A DNA stretch of 64,000 bases from Acinetobacter sp. ANC 4470 (GTDB taxonomy: Bacteria > Pseudomonadota > Gammaproteobacteria > Pseudomonadales > Moraxellaceae): contig NZ_NEGC01000005.1 in assembly GCF_002135335.1 (NCBI RefSeq), positions 1-64,000 on the forward strand, read 5' to 3'. Every line of letters starts with the position of its first letter. Positions within the stretch are counted from its first letter, which is position 1. A program made the translations under genes and the position numbers. Shown here one piece after another: positions 21,541 to 31,200 of the stretch. Under the pieces are notes generated by a model. The model saw nothing but the letters and a program-made list of their open reading frames with translations. It was not told the DNA's origin and made no database searches.

Positions 21541-22380
21541 TTATTTTCGTGCATTTTGCACACAGCTATAGGCTTTCGAAGCCAATGCTTTCCATGCCAG
21601 CACAAAATCACCTGCCCCACTCATGCTTTCATCGACAGCCTGAAAGGTAATAGGCGTCAGCTTCTGATACTGATTCTTACTGGTATGCCCCTCTGCCAAT
21701 AGACACATATTTCGATTTGGGCGACTATCATTTAAGTATTTAATTTGCGCGAGGGTCGGTGCAACATGTGGATCATCGGTCAACGCTCCAGCAAACTTTA
21801 AATTTAAAACGCGCTCTAAATATTGATAAGCATCATGATATGACCAGTAAGTCTTCAAAGATGAGTTGCTATTATAGTGTTGTGCAGTTATCAACATTTC
21901 TTGGGCAAAACGTTTCGCATTCGCCCAATAAGCCTCTTTGAGTTCAGGGACTTGTTGTGAGCGTAGTGCCGCAATAAAAAAACCAATCCGTACCGCATTA
22001 TTTGGATCAAGCCAAACATGGGTATCTACGGTATTGTTTAAAGCAACACCACGAGTATTACGCTGCGGTAGCGTTTGAACAATGTCTGAATCTAAAATAG
22101 AAATCGCTTTAGGATTATCCGACAATAACTTATCTAGCGGTGCTTCATGGGCTTTACCCAACCAAATCACCAAAGAAGCACCTTGAATTGCTTTACGATG
22201 GGCAGGCGTTAAAGTGACATCGTGTCCAGTTTGATCTGCTAATAACAGTACAGGCTTTTCAATCCCTTGCGTAATTTCTTGCGCAATCAGATAAATCGGA
22301 TGCGTCGAAACCACTAAACTATTTGACCAGCCTAGGCTACTGAATAAAGCAAGTGCACAAAATGCAAAAAAACGGGACAT
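21541..22380 (-). CDS. znuA: zinc ABC transporter substrate-binding protein
   Basis: This periplasmic cluster-9 binding protein delivers zinc to ZnuBC. It has a signal peptide (MSRFFAFCALALFSSLGWS). The conserved His ligands lie in VVSTHPIYLIAQEIT, TDDPHVAPTLAQIK and the LGKAHEAPLDKLL region. The His-rich loop seen in some ZnuA proteins is missing. The open frame extends to a TTG at 22395, but the ATG at 22380 starts directly at the signal peptide and is preferred. It is divergent from zur-znuCB and shares a Zur box with them. Confidence 0.92.
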   Translation of the reverse strand: MSRFFAFCALALFSSLGWSNSLVVSTHPIYLIAQEITQGIEKPVLLLADQTGHDVTLTPAHRKAIQGASLVIWLGKAHEAPLDKLLSDNPKAISILDSDIVQTLPQRNTRGVALNNTVDTHVWLDPNNAVRIGFFIAALRSQQVPELKEAYWANAKRFAQEMLITAQHYNSNSSLKTYWSYHDAYQYLERVLNLKFAGALTDDPHVAPTLAQIKYLNDSRPNRNMCLLAEGHTSKNQYQKLTPITFQAVDESMSGAGDFVLAWKALASKAYSCVQNARK

Positions 22381-22408
22381 GAAGAAGATCACCAAATACT
22401 CATTAGGT

Positions 22409-22421
22409 GTTATAATATAAC
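22409..22421. promoter_or_regulatory. Zur box shared by znuA and zur-znuCB
   Basis: GTTATAATATAAC matches the core of the gammaproteobacterial Zur operator and is a near-perfect 13-bp palindrome. It lies 29 bases before the znuA ATG and about 100 bases before zur. It should repress both directions when zinc is plentiful. Confidence 0.85.
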
Positions 22422-22521
22422 AAATGGGCAGAAATACATACGTCTAATCGAAACAGCTGGCGCTTCATGTTAATATTTCATGTCATTTTGTTTTTATCAA
22501 TTTCGCTCTTGAGGTTTTGCT

Positions 22522-23016
22522 ATGAGCTCATGTTCGCACGAACATCACAATGCATTACATGGCGTACATGACCATCATAATGTCGAAATACGTCTTGCTG
22601 AAGCAGAAAACCTCTGTGCAATTGTTGGTGCACGTTTAACACCTTTACGTAAAGAAGTCCTCGAACTGATTTTAAATGCGACAGGTCCAATGGGTGCATA
22701 CGACTTGTTGGCAAAAATAAAAAGTGAATCTGACCGCCCTGCTGCCCCACCCACGGTATACCGTACTTTAGATTTTTTATTAGAAAAGGGTTTAATCCAC
22801 CGTTTAACCTCGATTAATGCGTATATTCCTTGTTGCCATCCGCGTGAAGGACATCAGGCTGCATTTTTAATTTGTACAGATTGCAAAAATGTTAAAGAAG
22901 CATCTGCTCAAAACTTACTTAAACAATTAGATGAGCTTTCTGCATCTGATCAATTTACTGCACATCACAGTATTATTGAAATTTCTGGGATATGTCAGCA
23001 GTGTCGCAACAAATAG
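22522..23016 (+). CDS. zur: zinc uptake regulator Zur (Fur family)
   Basis: This 164-residue Fur-family repressor senses zinc. The winged helix contains PPTVYRTLDFL (76-86). The structural zinc site is C118-x-x-C121 with C158-x-x-C161. The N-terminus is His-rich (SHEHHNALHGVHDHH), a common feature of Zur in Acinetobacter. The gene overlaps znuC by 25 bases, so regulator and transporter are made together. Confidence 0.95.
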   Translation: MSSCSHEHHNALHGVHDHHNVEIRLAEAENLCAIVGARLTPLRKEVLELILNATGPMGAYDLLAKIKSESDRPAAPPTVYRTLDFLLEKGLIHRLTSINAYIPCCHPREGHQAAFLICTDCKNVKEASAQNLLKQLDELSASDQFTAHHSIIEISGICQQCRNK

Positions 23017-23783
23017 TCACGGCCCAGCCACTGATTGCCTTAGACAAAATCAGTGTGCGGATTGATGAAATCGATATTTTAAAAAATGTTGATTTTACGC
23101 TACATGAGCAAGAAATTGTCACGCTGATTGGTCCCAATGGCGCAGGGAAATCGACCTTAATTAAAGTACTGTTAGGCATTGTGAAAGCCAACTCTGGTAA
23201 AATTCATAGCCATCAGAAACTAAAGTTTTCTTATGTACCGCAAAAGTTTAATCCATCGCATAGCTTGCCACTACGTGTACAAGATTTATTGGCTTTAGAA
23301 AAATGTGATGCGACGAAAAAAGCAGAAATTATTCGCGATACTGGCATCACTAAATTACAAAATTCTAAAGTGCAACAACTCTCTGGTGGCGAGCGACAAC
23401 GGGTGTTATTGGCACGGGCTTTATTGCGTCAACCCCACATTTTAGTGCTTGATGAACCGATGCAAGGTTTGGATATTCAATCTGAAGCCGAATTGTATGA
23501 TTATGTGCGCAGCCTGCCACAAAAATATGGTTGTGCTGTACTTATGGTTTCGCATGATTTGCAATGGGTGATGCAAGGGACACATCGTGTGGTCTGTTTA
23601 AACAAACATATTTGTTGTAGCGGCTTACCTGAAAACGTGCAACAACACCCAGAATATCAAGCTATCTTTGGCACCAATCGGGTGTTTTATCAACATCATC
23701 ATGACCATTGCGCACATGGTGATAGTGCCATTCCATGTCAACATGATTCACGACCACATATTCACCCCGAACCGGAAGCCTAA
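22992..23783 (+). CDS. znuC: zinc ABC transporter ATP-binding protein
   Basis: The ATPase of the ZnuABC importer, 263 residues. It has Walker A GPNGAGKST (47-55), the ABC signature LSGGERQR (130-137) and Walker B LVLDEP (151-156). The C-terminal tail is rich in His and Cys (HHHDHCAHGD), which may hold zinc. Its start lies inside zur, and znuB follows three bases after its stop. Confidence 0.96.
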   Translation: MSAVSQQIVTAQPLIALDKISVRIDEIDILKNVDFTLHEQEIVTLIGPNGAGKSTLIKVLLGIVKANSGKIHSHQKLKFSYVPQKFNPSHSLPLRVQDLLALEKCDATKKAEIIRDTGITKLQNSKVQQLSGGERQRVLLARALLRQPHILVLDEPMQGLDIQSEAELYDYVRSLPQKYGCAVLMVSHDLQWVMQGTHRVVCLNKHICCSGLPENVQQHPEYQAIFGTNRVFYQHHHDHCAHGDSAIPCQHDSRPHIHPEPEA

Positions 23784-23786
23784 GCC

Positions 23787-24587
23787 ATGATGGAATGGTT
23801 ACAACTATTGTTACCTGCATGGACAATGGGAACTTTATTGGTGTTTCTCACTGCACCATTAGGCTGTTTAATGTTATGGCGACGCATGTCTTTTTTTGCA
23901 GACACCATGGCACACGGAACTTTACTCGGTGTGGCGATTGCAGGTGCTTTAAGTTTACCGCTTTGGCTGGGTGTGACTTTTTTAGCCTTTTTATTGGTGG
24001 CTATTTTATGGGTACTCCATGACCCTCGCCTCCCCAACGATGCTTTGCTTGCACTCTGTTCAGCTACCCTACTCTGCTCAGGTTTATTGTTTATTCAACA
24101 TATTCCCAGTTTAAGACCTGAATTACTCAGCTATTTATTTGGCGATTTGCTACAAATTTCATGGTCAGATTTACCCATGTTTGTCTTAGTAATTATTGCT
24201 GCTTTAGCCGTGCTCTATAAAAGCTGGCAAGCGCAAATTCAAATTGCCATTGACCCTGATATTGCTGTGAGCGAAGGAGTGAATGCGAAATGGCAACGTC
24301 TGGTATTTATGTTGCTGTTGGCATTATTTACCGTATTGGCTTTACGTGCCGTCGGTTCATTATTGATGGGTGCACTTCTGGTTATTCCTGCTTTAACAGC
24401 ACGTTTACTGGCACACTCCCCAAAACAGATGGTGGTTTGGGCTTTTGTGATGGCACAAATTGGTGTGACAGTTGGCTTATGGTCGAGTGCTGGTTTAAAT
24501 ATTTCCACGGGTTTAAGTATCGTGCTAACGATGGCTATTTTATTTACTGCAATTTTTATTTTTCAGAAAATGAAAAAAATTGCTTAA
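23787..24587 (+). CDS. znuB: zinc ABC transporter permease
   Basis: The inner-membrane permease of the zinc importer, 266 residues with about eight membrane helices of the ABC-3 family. The segment MSFFADTMAHGTLLGVA matches the conserved region next to the coupling helix. It is the last gene of the zur-znuCB operon. Confidence 0.96.
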   Translation: MMEWLQLLLPAWTMGTLLVFLTAPLGCLMLWRRMSFFADTMAHGTLLGVAIAGALSLPLWLGVTFLAFLLVAILWVLHDPRLPNDALLALCSATLLCSGLLFIQHIPSLRPELLSYLFGDLLQISWSDLPMFVLVIIAALAVLYKSWQAQIQIAIDPDIAVSEGVNAKWQRLVFMLLLALFTVLALRAVGSLLMGALLVIPALTARLLAHSPKQMVVWAFVMAQIGVTVGLWSSAGLNISTGLSIVLTMAILFTAIFIFQKMKKIA

Positions 24588-24609
24588 ATGATCTCTTTTT
24601 AGGTTCCAC

Positions 24610-24632
24610 TTCCTTTTCCAAAAGAAAAGGAA
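24610..24632. terminator. hairpin between znuB and the LysE-type gene
   Basis: An 8-bp stem (TTCCTTTT with AAAAGGAA) with a 7-base loop lies between two convergent genes. There is no following T-run, so it may be a weak bidirectional terminator. It resembles the CAAAAGAAC hairpin at 38866-38889. Confidence 0.35.
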
Positions 24633-24679
24633 TCCTCCTATCAAAATGATTGGGTGGAGCATATTTTAGAAAATTCGAT

Positions 24680-25300
24680 TTATTGATGTAGCATACTTAA
24701 CAATAAAGCCGCACAACTGAACAGCACCGCAAAAGTACGATTCATATATTTTTGTTGTCTTGGTGATTTCAATAATCTCAAAACCTTTGCAGCTAAACCA
24801 GTATATCCAGCCATGACGATCAGATCGATGGTAATCATCGTCATAGCCATAATCAGATACTGAATCCACAGTGGTTTGGACAAATCTAAAAACTGCGGTA
24901 ACACGGCCAGTAAAAAGACAATCGCTTTGGGATTACTCAGATTGACCCAGAAACCAGACAAAATTAATTTGAAAATAGACTTCCTGAATTGTTCATTTTT
25001 AATTTCAATCGACTGCAGAGGTGCTTTCCATTGGAGATAAGCCAAATAGAGTAAATAGCCAACACCAAACCATTTTACCAATAAAAAAGCCCAAGGTGTG
25101 GTAGTAAATAACACCCCGACCCCAGCCGAGACAATCCCTATTTGTACCAATAAGGCCAATTGCAAACCCAAAGCATTCCAATAACCACGTCGAAATCCAT
25201 AATTTAAACCACTCGACATGGACGCAATTGCACCAGCACCAGGGGAAATGCTAATCACCCAACATGCCAACATATAAGCCAGCCAAATTTGGTAAGACAT
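24680..25300 (-). CDS. LysE/RhtB family exporter
   Basis: This 206-residue inner-membrane protein has six predicted helices and the family signature ISPGAGAIASMSSGLNYGFRRG near the N-terminus. The family exports amino acids and homoserine lactones; the substrate is not predictable. It converges with znuB and stands alone. A second, more divergent member lies at 49028-49618. Confidence 0.88.
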   Translation of the reverse strand: MSYQIWLAYMLACWVISISPGAGAIASMSSGLNYGFRRGYWNALGLQLALLVQIGIVSAGVGVLFTTTPWAFLLVKWFGVGYLLYLAYLQWKAPLQSIEIKNEQFRKSIFKLILSGFWVNLSNPKAIVFLLAVLPQFLDLSKPLWIQYLIMAMTMITIDLIVMAGYTGLAAKVLRLLKSPRQQKYMNRTFAVLFSCAALLLSMLHQ

Positions 25301-25462
25301 ATTTCAACAGAGTAAAAAAAGATCTCAGAATTATATGATGTTTCATCTTTTAAATGCGTAATTATTGATCCACTAAAAATAAAAATTTGGACTATTCACT
25401 CCATTGATGATCAGGCACAATAAAGCTAATCACATATTTTATAAAAATTTTAGGAGCCATAA

Positions 25463-26383
25463 ATGACCGCCCAATCTGTAATTTTACCCTTACCTTCAGA
25501 TCATGCTCGATTTATTGTTCTGCGTTTAAAAGACTTAAGCACTAAAGAATTAAAAGAAAAACTTGAAAATTTATTTAGCACACGAGATCGTTTAATTACA
25601 CAATTTCCTCATGCCGAAATTAAAACTGGAGTCGCTTTTGGTCCAGAGCTGTGGGCACAACTTTATAAGCAAGCGCCTAAAGGTTTTAAACAATTAGCAC
25701 CCATTCAGGGTTCTTTTGAAATGCCTGTAAAACCTGCCGATGTACTCATCCACATTGCAGCGCAGCGTACTGATATTTGTTTTGCATTGAGCCAAGCTTT
25801 TTTTGAAGGTATTACGGACAAAGTTGAGGTACTGGATGAACGTGTCTGCTTCCGCAATTTTGATGGTCGTGACTTGACGGGTTTTATTGATGGTACTGAA
25901 AACCCTCAATTCCCAGATGACCGTGCTGAGGTTGCTTTACTGGGTAACGATGCTGGAATCTTTGTAGATGGTTCTTTTGTTTTTGCACAACGCTATGCAC
26001 ATAACTTAGAAAAATGGAAACAACTCAAAGTTGATACACAAGAACAAGTGATTGGTCGTACTAAATTAGAGTCCATTGAACTTGATGATGACGTTAAACC
26101 TGAAAATTCGCATGTTGCCCGTACAGTGGTTGAAGATGATGAAGGCGAAGAGATGGAAATTTTACGTCACTCACTGCCTTATGGTGATGGTAAAGGTGAT
26201 CAGGGTTTATTTTTTATTGCTTACACCCAAGATTTAAGCATTATTGATGCAATGTTATTTCGTATGTTTGGGACAAGCGGTGATGGTATTCACGATCGAC
26301 TGCTTCATTTTGTCACCCCAATGGATGGGGCTTATTACTTCGCGCCAAGTGAAGAGTTATTGGAGGAAGTTTTGGAAGGGTGA
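25463..26383 (+). CDS. DyP-type heme peroxidase
   Basis: A 306-residue dye-decolourising peroxidase of the YfeX-like type. The catalytic motif GFIDGTENP (140-148) carries D143. The proximal heme ligand is H217 in ENSHVARTVV, and the distal Arg is R235 in LRHSLPYG. There is no Tat signal or encapsulin-type targeting tail that I can recognise, so it is a cytoplasmic enzyme. AGGA precedes the ATG. It stands alone and converges with the T6SS module. Confidence 0.93.
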   Translation: MTAQSVILPLPSDHARFIVLRLKDLSTKELKEKLENLFSTRDRLITQFPHAEIKTGVAFGPELWAQLYKQAPKGFKQLAPIQGSFEMPVKPADVLIHIAAQRTDICFALSQAFFEGITDKVEVLDERVCFRNFDGRDLTGFIDGTENPQFPDDRAEVALLGNDAGIFVDGSFVFAQRYAHNLEKWKQLKVDTQEQVIGRTKLESIELDDDVKPENSHVARTVVEDDEGEEMEILRHSLPYGDGKGDQGLFFIAYTQDLSIIDAMLFRMFGTSGDGIHDRLLHFVTPMDGAYYFAPSEELLEEVLEG

Positions 26384-26396
26384 AATGAATAACCCA

Positions 26397-26450
26397 AATC
26401 CTGCTTAAATCAATGTTTCATGAACTTGAATCGTTGACTTAAGCAGGATT
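26397..26450. terminator. long-loop hairpin between the peroxidase gene and the T6SS module
   Basis: A perfect 12-bp inverted repeat (AATCCTGCTTAA 26397-26408 with 26439-26450) encloses 30 bases that can themselves fold (TTCATGAA). It sits between convergent genes, so it probably ends both transcripts, although no strong T-run follows. Confidence 0.6.
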
Positions 26451-26454
26451 CAGT

Positions 26455-26931
26455 TTAGTTACAATTTTTAATTAAAATAGATTTAGGGATTTTTTGCTTA
26501 AAAAGTTTGAACTTTTTAGCGATACTCTTATTTTTATTTCCAATAAAATATTTTTTGCTGACTAGCTCCATATCATTGTCATTTGAAACAGTATTGTCAT
26601 CAGCAATGAGATCTTTTAAATCATCATCAGTGACTAATAAACCATTCTTATATCTATAAGTTAGATGAGATGTCTTTATCAAATCATTTGCTTTAAATTG
26701 GAAATTGTAACTTTCCTGACCAGACTCATTATAAAGATTAAGTATAAGAGAACAATTATTTCCACTCTTTTGCAGTTCAATTGCACCTCCTTCTGCACTT
26801 ATTTGCTCATTAGTTAAGTCCAGCTCAAATATTTTATTTTTTTGAGTATTCTGATTTGCAGAACTACCACATGCGACTAAAAATATGAATAGAAAGATAT
26901 AAGTTTTATTAAAAATTTTATTCAACATCAT
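26455..26931 (-). CDS. small lipoprotein, probable T6SS immunity protein
   Basis: A 158-residue lipoprotein with a hydrophobic signal and lipobox LVAC (C21). The rest is Asn/Lys/Asp-rich with no recognised domain. Its start overlaps the end of the LysM/M15 effector gene by 14 bases, and base composition is markedly AT-rich compared with the neighbours. Its location downstream of a peptidoglycan-cutting effector and its export to the periplasm fit an immunity protein. This is inferred from context, not from homology. Confidence 0.6.
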   Translation of the reverse strand: MMLNKIFNKTYIFLFIFLVACGSSANQNTQKNKIFELDLTNEQISAEGGAIELQKSGNNCSLILNLYNESGQESYNFQFKANDLIKTSHLTYRYKNGLLVTDDDLKDLIADDNTVSNDNDMELVSKKYFIGNKNKSIAKKFKLFKQKIPKSILIKNCN

Positions 26932-28228
26932 ATTTTACCTTTAAAGGGTTTCCACCTGCACTTTCAGTTAACACCCTTAATTGAGACATCGTTTTGCCAG
27001 TTTTGAGTTGGAAGTGCGGATTATCAACTATTGATTTCCAATCTCCTCCCCATTCAAGTCCAATACTTTTACCTACAGACGAAATTTTTCTAAGAATCTC
27101 AATATTTTTCTTATCTGACTTTGCATCCATATGCAACTTGCCATCATTCCACAATGGAAAAACATCAACAGCTAAAGCAAAGTTATGATTACTTTGCCCT
27201 CCTTTTGCATTTGTTACAATACTCCCAGATGTAGTCCTACCTTTTGCATATAAAGCATCTTGTTGTGCATATGTACGATAGTCCTGAACTATAACGAGCT
27301 GTACCTGATGCTTTATGTATACATCATTAATAAACCGTCTTATCAACCCTCTTACTTGAGGATGTAATCTAGCTATTGATTTTTCATTTCTTTGGGAAAC
27401 TTTTAAAAGTACTGTAGTGCTAGATTCTACCTTTGCTACTGGTGCTTCTTCTTTATTTTTAGATGCATCTTGCTTAATCATTAGTTGGCTTGTTGGCTTA
27501 TTTTCTTCCTTTTTCTTCTCTACTTGAGACTCTGGCTCTATACGCGTAACTTTACGGTCATAAACTGTTAATTTTTGATTTTCAATAAGCTTACCACTAC
27601 CTAAATTATTAAGTTTTTTAATTTCATCTACAGTATTGTCTGTAAGTTTGGCAATTAAAGGTAAATTATCTTTTTGCTGCACAACAATAACCTTTATTTT
27701 TTCTTGCTGGCTAGGCTTTTTTACTTTAGGTTTATTTTCAGACTGTGAAGTAGATATTTCATTCTTTTTAATAGGAATTTTTAGCACTTGTCCTGGATGA
27801 ATATCTGTCTCACTTTTTAAATTATTGATTGTGACGAGTACTATTGTAGTTGTATCGTTATCATTGGCTATTCGGGATAAATAATCACCTTCAGCAACAA
27901 TATACGTTGATCTTAAATATGTGCCTGTCACTACATCTTTAGCAGATAAATTTACCCCCTTCAGTAACACTTTAGGACTACGTACAATGAATGTGGTCTT
28001 ATCTCCTATGAGCTGTATTTTTACCTTAGATTTATATTCTGCCGATACAAGACTTCTTATTTTTACATCAATAATTGTACCTATTGGACGTTTAATCCAG
28101 ACAGACTCCCCGTTATCAAGAGTGATATGATCAGATATAAGTAATGAACCAACCCACAGTTGATGAGCTAAGGCATTAATCGGCTGATCAAGAGCATCTA
28201 AAAATTTAATATTTGCTAAGCAGTCCAT
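26918..28228 (-). CDS. T6SS effector with LysM and M15 peptidase domains
   Basis: The 436-residue protein starts two bases after vgrG. The N-terminal ~100 residues look like a beta-rich docking domain (ANIKFLDALDQPINALAH). A LysM domain follows (about 109-153, YIVAEGDYLSRIA), then a second, weaker LysM (about 180-224) and a charged linker. The C-terminus is an M15 peptidase of the VanY/CwlK group with SNHNFALAVDVF (347-357; zinc ligands H348 and D355) and DNPHFQL (H405). There is no signal peptide, as expected for T6SS cargo. It should cut peptidoglycan stem peptides in rival cells. Confidence 0.8.
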   Translation of the reverse strand: MDCLANIKFLDALDQPINALAHQLWVGSLLISDHITLDNGESVWIKRPIGTIIDVKIRSLVSAEYKSKVKIQLIGDKTTFIVRSPKVLLKGVNLSAKDVVTGTYLRSTYIVAEGDYLSRIANDNDTTTIVLVTINNLKSETDIHPGQVLKIPIKKNEISTSQSENKPKVKKPSQQEKIKVIVVQQKDNLPLIAKLTDNTVDEIKKLNNLGSGKLIENQKLTVYDRKVTRIEPESQVEKKKEENKPTSQLMIKQDASKNKEEAPVAKVESSTTVLLKVSQRNEKSIARLHPQVRGLIRRFINDVYIKHQVQLVIVQDYRTYAQQDALYAKGRTTSGSIVTNAKGGQSNHNFALAVDVFPLWNDGKLHMDAKSDKKNIEILRKISSVGKSIGLEWGGDWKSIVDNPHFQLKTGKTMSQLRVLTESAGGNPLKVKYDVE

Positions 28229-28230
28229 AA

Positions 28231-31200
28231 TTATATCTCCCTCTCATTCTTAAGATCCGCATGTGCCCCACAACTACAGCTATATTCGAGATCATCATCC
28301 TCACTGTCATCATCTATTGAAACCATCCATTCATCATCCGTTCCAATCAAAATGTCATGATGTTCATTAGTCATTGTATTCATGCGCTGAGTTCGGCCAT
28401 GCTCATCTAAAACCCCTGAAATATAAGTATTATTTTGATTATTAATTAATTTATATCCCACATTCGAGAAATCAGTTTCATAGAATAAGTCATAAAAATC
28501 CCATTTATTGGTAAATACTTTTATTTTATTTATACTTGACAAGGAAACTATTTCTGCTTTTACTTTCTGCCCACCCACAAAACTATGCTGCCCTGCTTTA
28601 CTCTCAAACTTTCCACCCGTCGTAGTAAAAATACCCTGAGCATTAATTTTGATTTGAGAACCCCCAGCAGTAAGAACAATTTCTTTAGGACTAACAATTT
28701 CAATCTTTTCTTCAGTTGAAATCAGTTTTATTACCTTACGTGCAATGGCTTCAATGGCATCATCCTGAGCTTGAATTTCGACCTTACCTTTCGCAGCAAA
28801 GGCTCGGAGTCCTTTCTGCGCTGCAAATAAACTGATTTTATCTTGAGCATGTGCCACAATATTTTTCTGCGCACTTAAATTCATTGAGCCTTGTGCACTC
28901 GTCGCAATATCTTGAGAGGCTTGTAGAATAATGTCTTCAGGTGTAGTTAAAGCGATACCATTCGGTGAAGCCAATAACATCAGTGCTTGTCTAAACAATT
29001 TACCTTGTTGTTGCTTTTTTTCATCAGTACTGCTTTGTAAACCTTGGGTGTAGCCTTCCATAAAGCCTTGTAATGAACTGAATGCTTTATTTGGTGTTAT
29101 GTCTAATTTGTTGCCCTTACTGAACGTGCCACAAGTACTCATGATATCAAAATCTTTCATATCAACATTCGCTAGCACTTTGCTCACTTCTTGTAAACTT
29201 CCCAAAGGGTTCGATTCAAGATTGTCTTTAATACTCGCGAGCTTGCCTTTGATTAGGTCAGATCCATGTTCTTCGACATTTTCAATAAATTCTTTTAAGT
29301 TTTCGACCGCTTCTTTTGCATCGGTAAAAAAATTATTAAATTCATCAACAATGCCTTTGCCATGTTCGGCAAACTGCCCCATATCCTGAATAAAGCCACC
29401 ACAATCTTTTAAAGCGTTCAGTGGATCACGACTCACACTCTGTTTAAATAAATTCAACGTGGTATTCAAAGCTTGACTGGTACTTTTGAGTTCCAAAGAT
29501 TGAATCAGTTTCGGTAAGCGCCCAATGACATTGAGTGCATCGGTTTGCTGTTTAACCGCAATTTCACTGAGCATTTTCATGCTTTCGTGACCTTGGGTCA
29601 GCAAAGACTGTGCTTGTGCTGCTTCTAAATGATCTGCAATGGCTTGTTCTTGAGCATAGGTGCTGATTAACATCCCTTTGCCTGCTCGAACAGCACCATA
29701 CTGATCTGTTCTGAGTTCAAAGCCTTCTCCTCGACCAACACTGGTCTCAGCAGTTTTAGGATGACTCAAATGACCCAAATTAAGCTGACTCGCGCCATGA
29801 CTACTCTGCAATTGAGTACTGATTTGTCCCGTCGTATCATCAAAACGCAGCTGGTTAAACCCCGAACCACCAACTTCTTGTGAACGAATGCCACTGAGTT
29901 TTTTGGTATCGGGTAACTGTCCTTTGATATCAAACATGGTCTGGTGTCGCTCAGCTTCATGGATACGCCCCAACACAAAGGGTCGGTCAACATCTCCTTC
30001 AAAGAAATCAATCACCACAATTTCACCAATACGTGGATGAAATCTCGCCCCATAACCTTCACCTGCCCAAGGAGTCAACACATCGACCCATGCTGAATCG
30101 GCATCATTGTCATTGCTTCCCGCGCCACCATCATGTGCATGGTCATCGGCACGCGTAAACATAAAGCGTACTTTAATCCGCCCCCAAGCATCGACATAAA
30201 TCGTTTCACCTTCAGGTCCAACCACTTTGGCACGTTGTGGATAGGCTGCTGGGCGATGCTGTAAAGGATGATATTCTGGAACAACGGCAATTGTACGGCG
30301 CACAAGATACAGCTCATTAGCCTGCCGTTCATCGCCCTGATACTGCCAATGGCTCAAACTTAATAGGCTATCGAATTGCTGTAAAATATCTTTGGGCAAA
30401 TTGTTTTGGTTGTAAAAAATTTTGCCTAAAATCAGAAACTCTTTATCTGAACCTGAATGTGAATCAATTTCAGGATGATCAATCAATTCAAACCAATAAC
30501 CCACTTGTGCATCACGTACACTGCTTTTGGCAGTGAAATATTTAGATTGTAAGTTCTGATATTGCGACAGTTTTTGATTGAGCTTGTCTAATTGCTGACT
30601 GCCTGAAGCCGTGCTTTGATCTGCCCCCGTTAAATCTGCTGTCCACGCGGGGCTGATGCTCCAAGCCTGTTCCAAACTTAAGCTTTCATTGTCTTGTACA
30701 TCACTATGTTGATGATGACTCAGCTGACTATGGCTTTGATCTTGAGATAGGCGATTGGCTTGCCAACGCTGCGTCTGTATAGACGTTGATTGTAAATAAC
30801 GTTGTGCAGTAAAGCTGGTGATACTATCTAAACGTTCTGTGGCATGACTGCGATGAAAACGAATGGATCTTCGGCTTAAGGCACTATATTGTTGATGATC
30901 ATCGATTAAACGTAATTTTTGCGCTTGAATCGTGCTTGAAGAATGCATAGCCAGCGCTTCAGCTTCATCAACCAACCAATTGATGCCTTCACTGCGCCAA
31001 AGTCGTGTTAAAAACTCATAATCGGTTTCATTGGCTTGCATCACAAAAGGCCGCACATCATATTCTTGACTTAAGCCCTGCGCATTTAAACTTAAACTTG
31101 CTGCAAATAATGAGCTCTTACTTTGCCATTCTTTAAATAAGATTTCACTAATCTCACGCACAGTTTTGTTCATAAACACGCGACTATTACGGCGTTTATG

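Noticed and set aside
21397-21702. 101-codon frame between atpI and znuA
   Set aside because: It covers the atp promoter and the 3' end of znuA in antisense; no protein family recognised.
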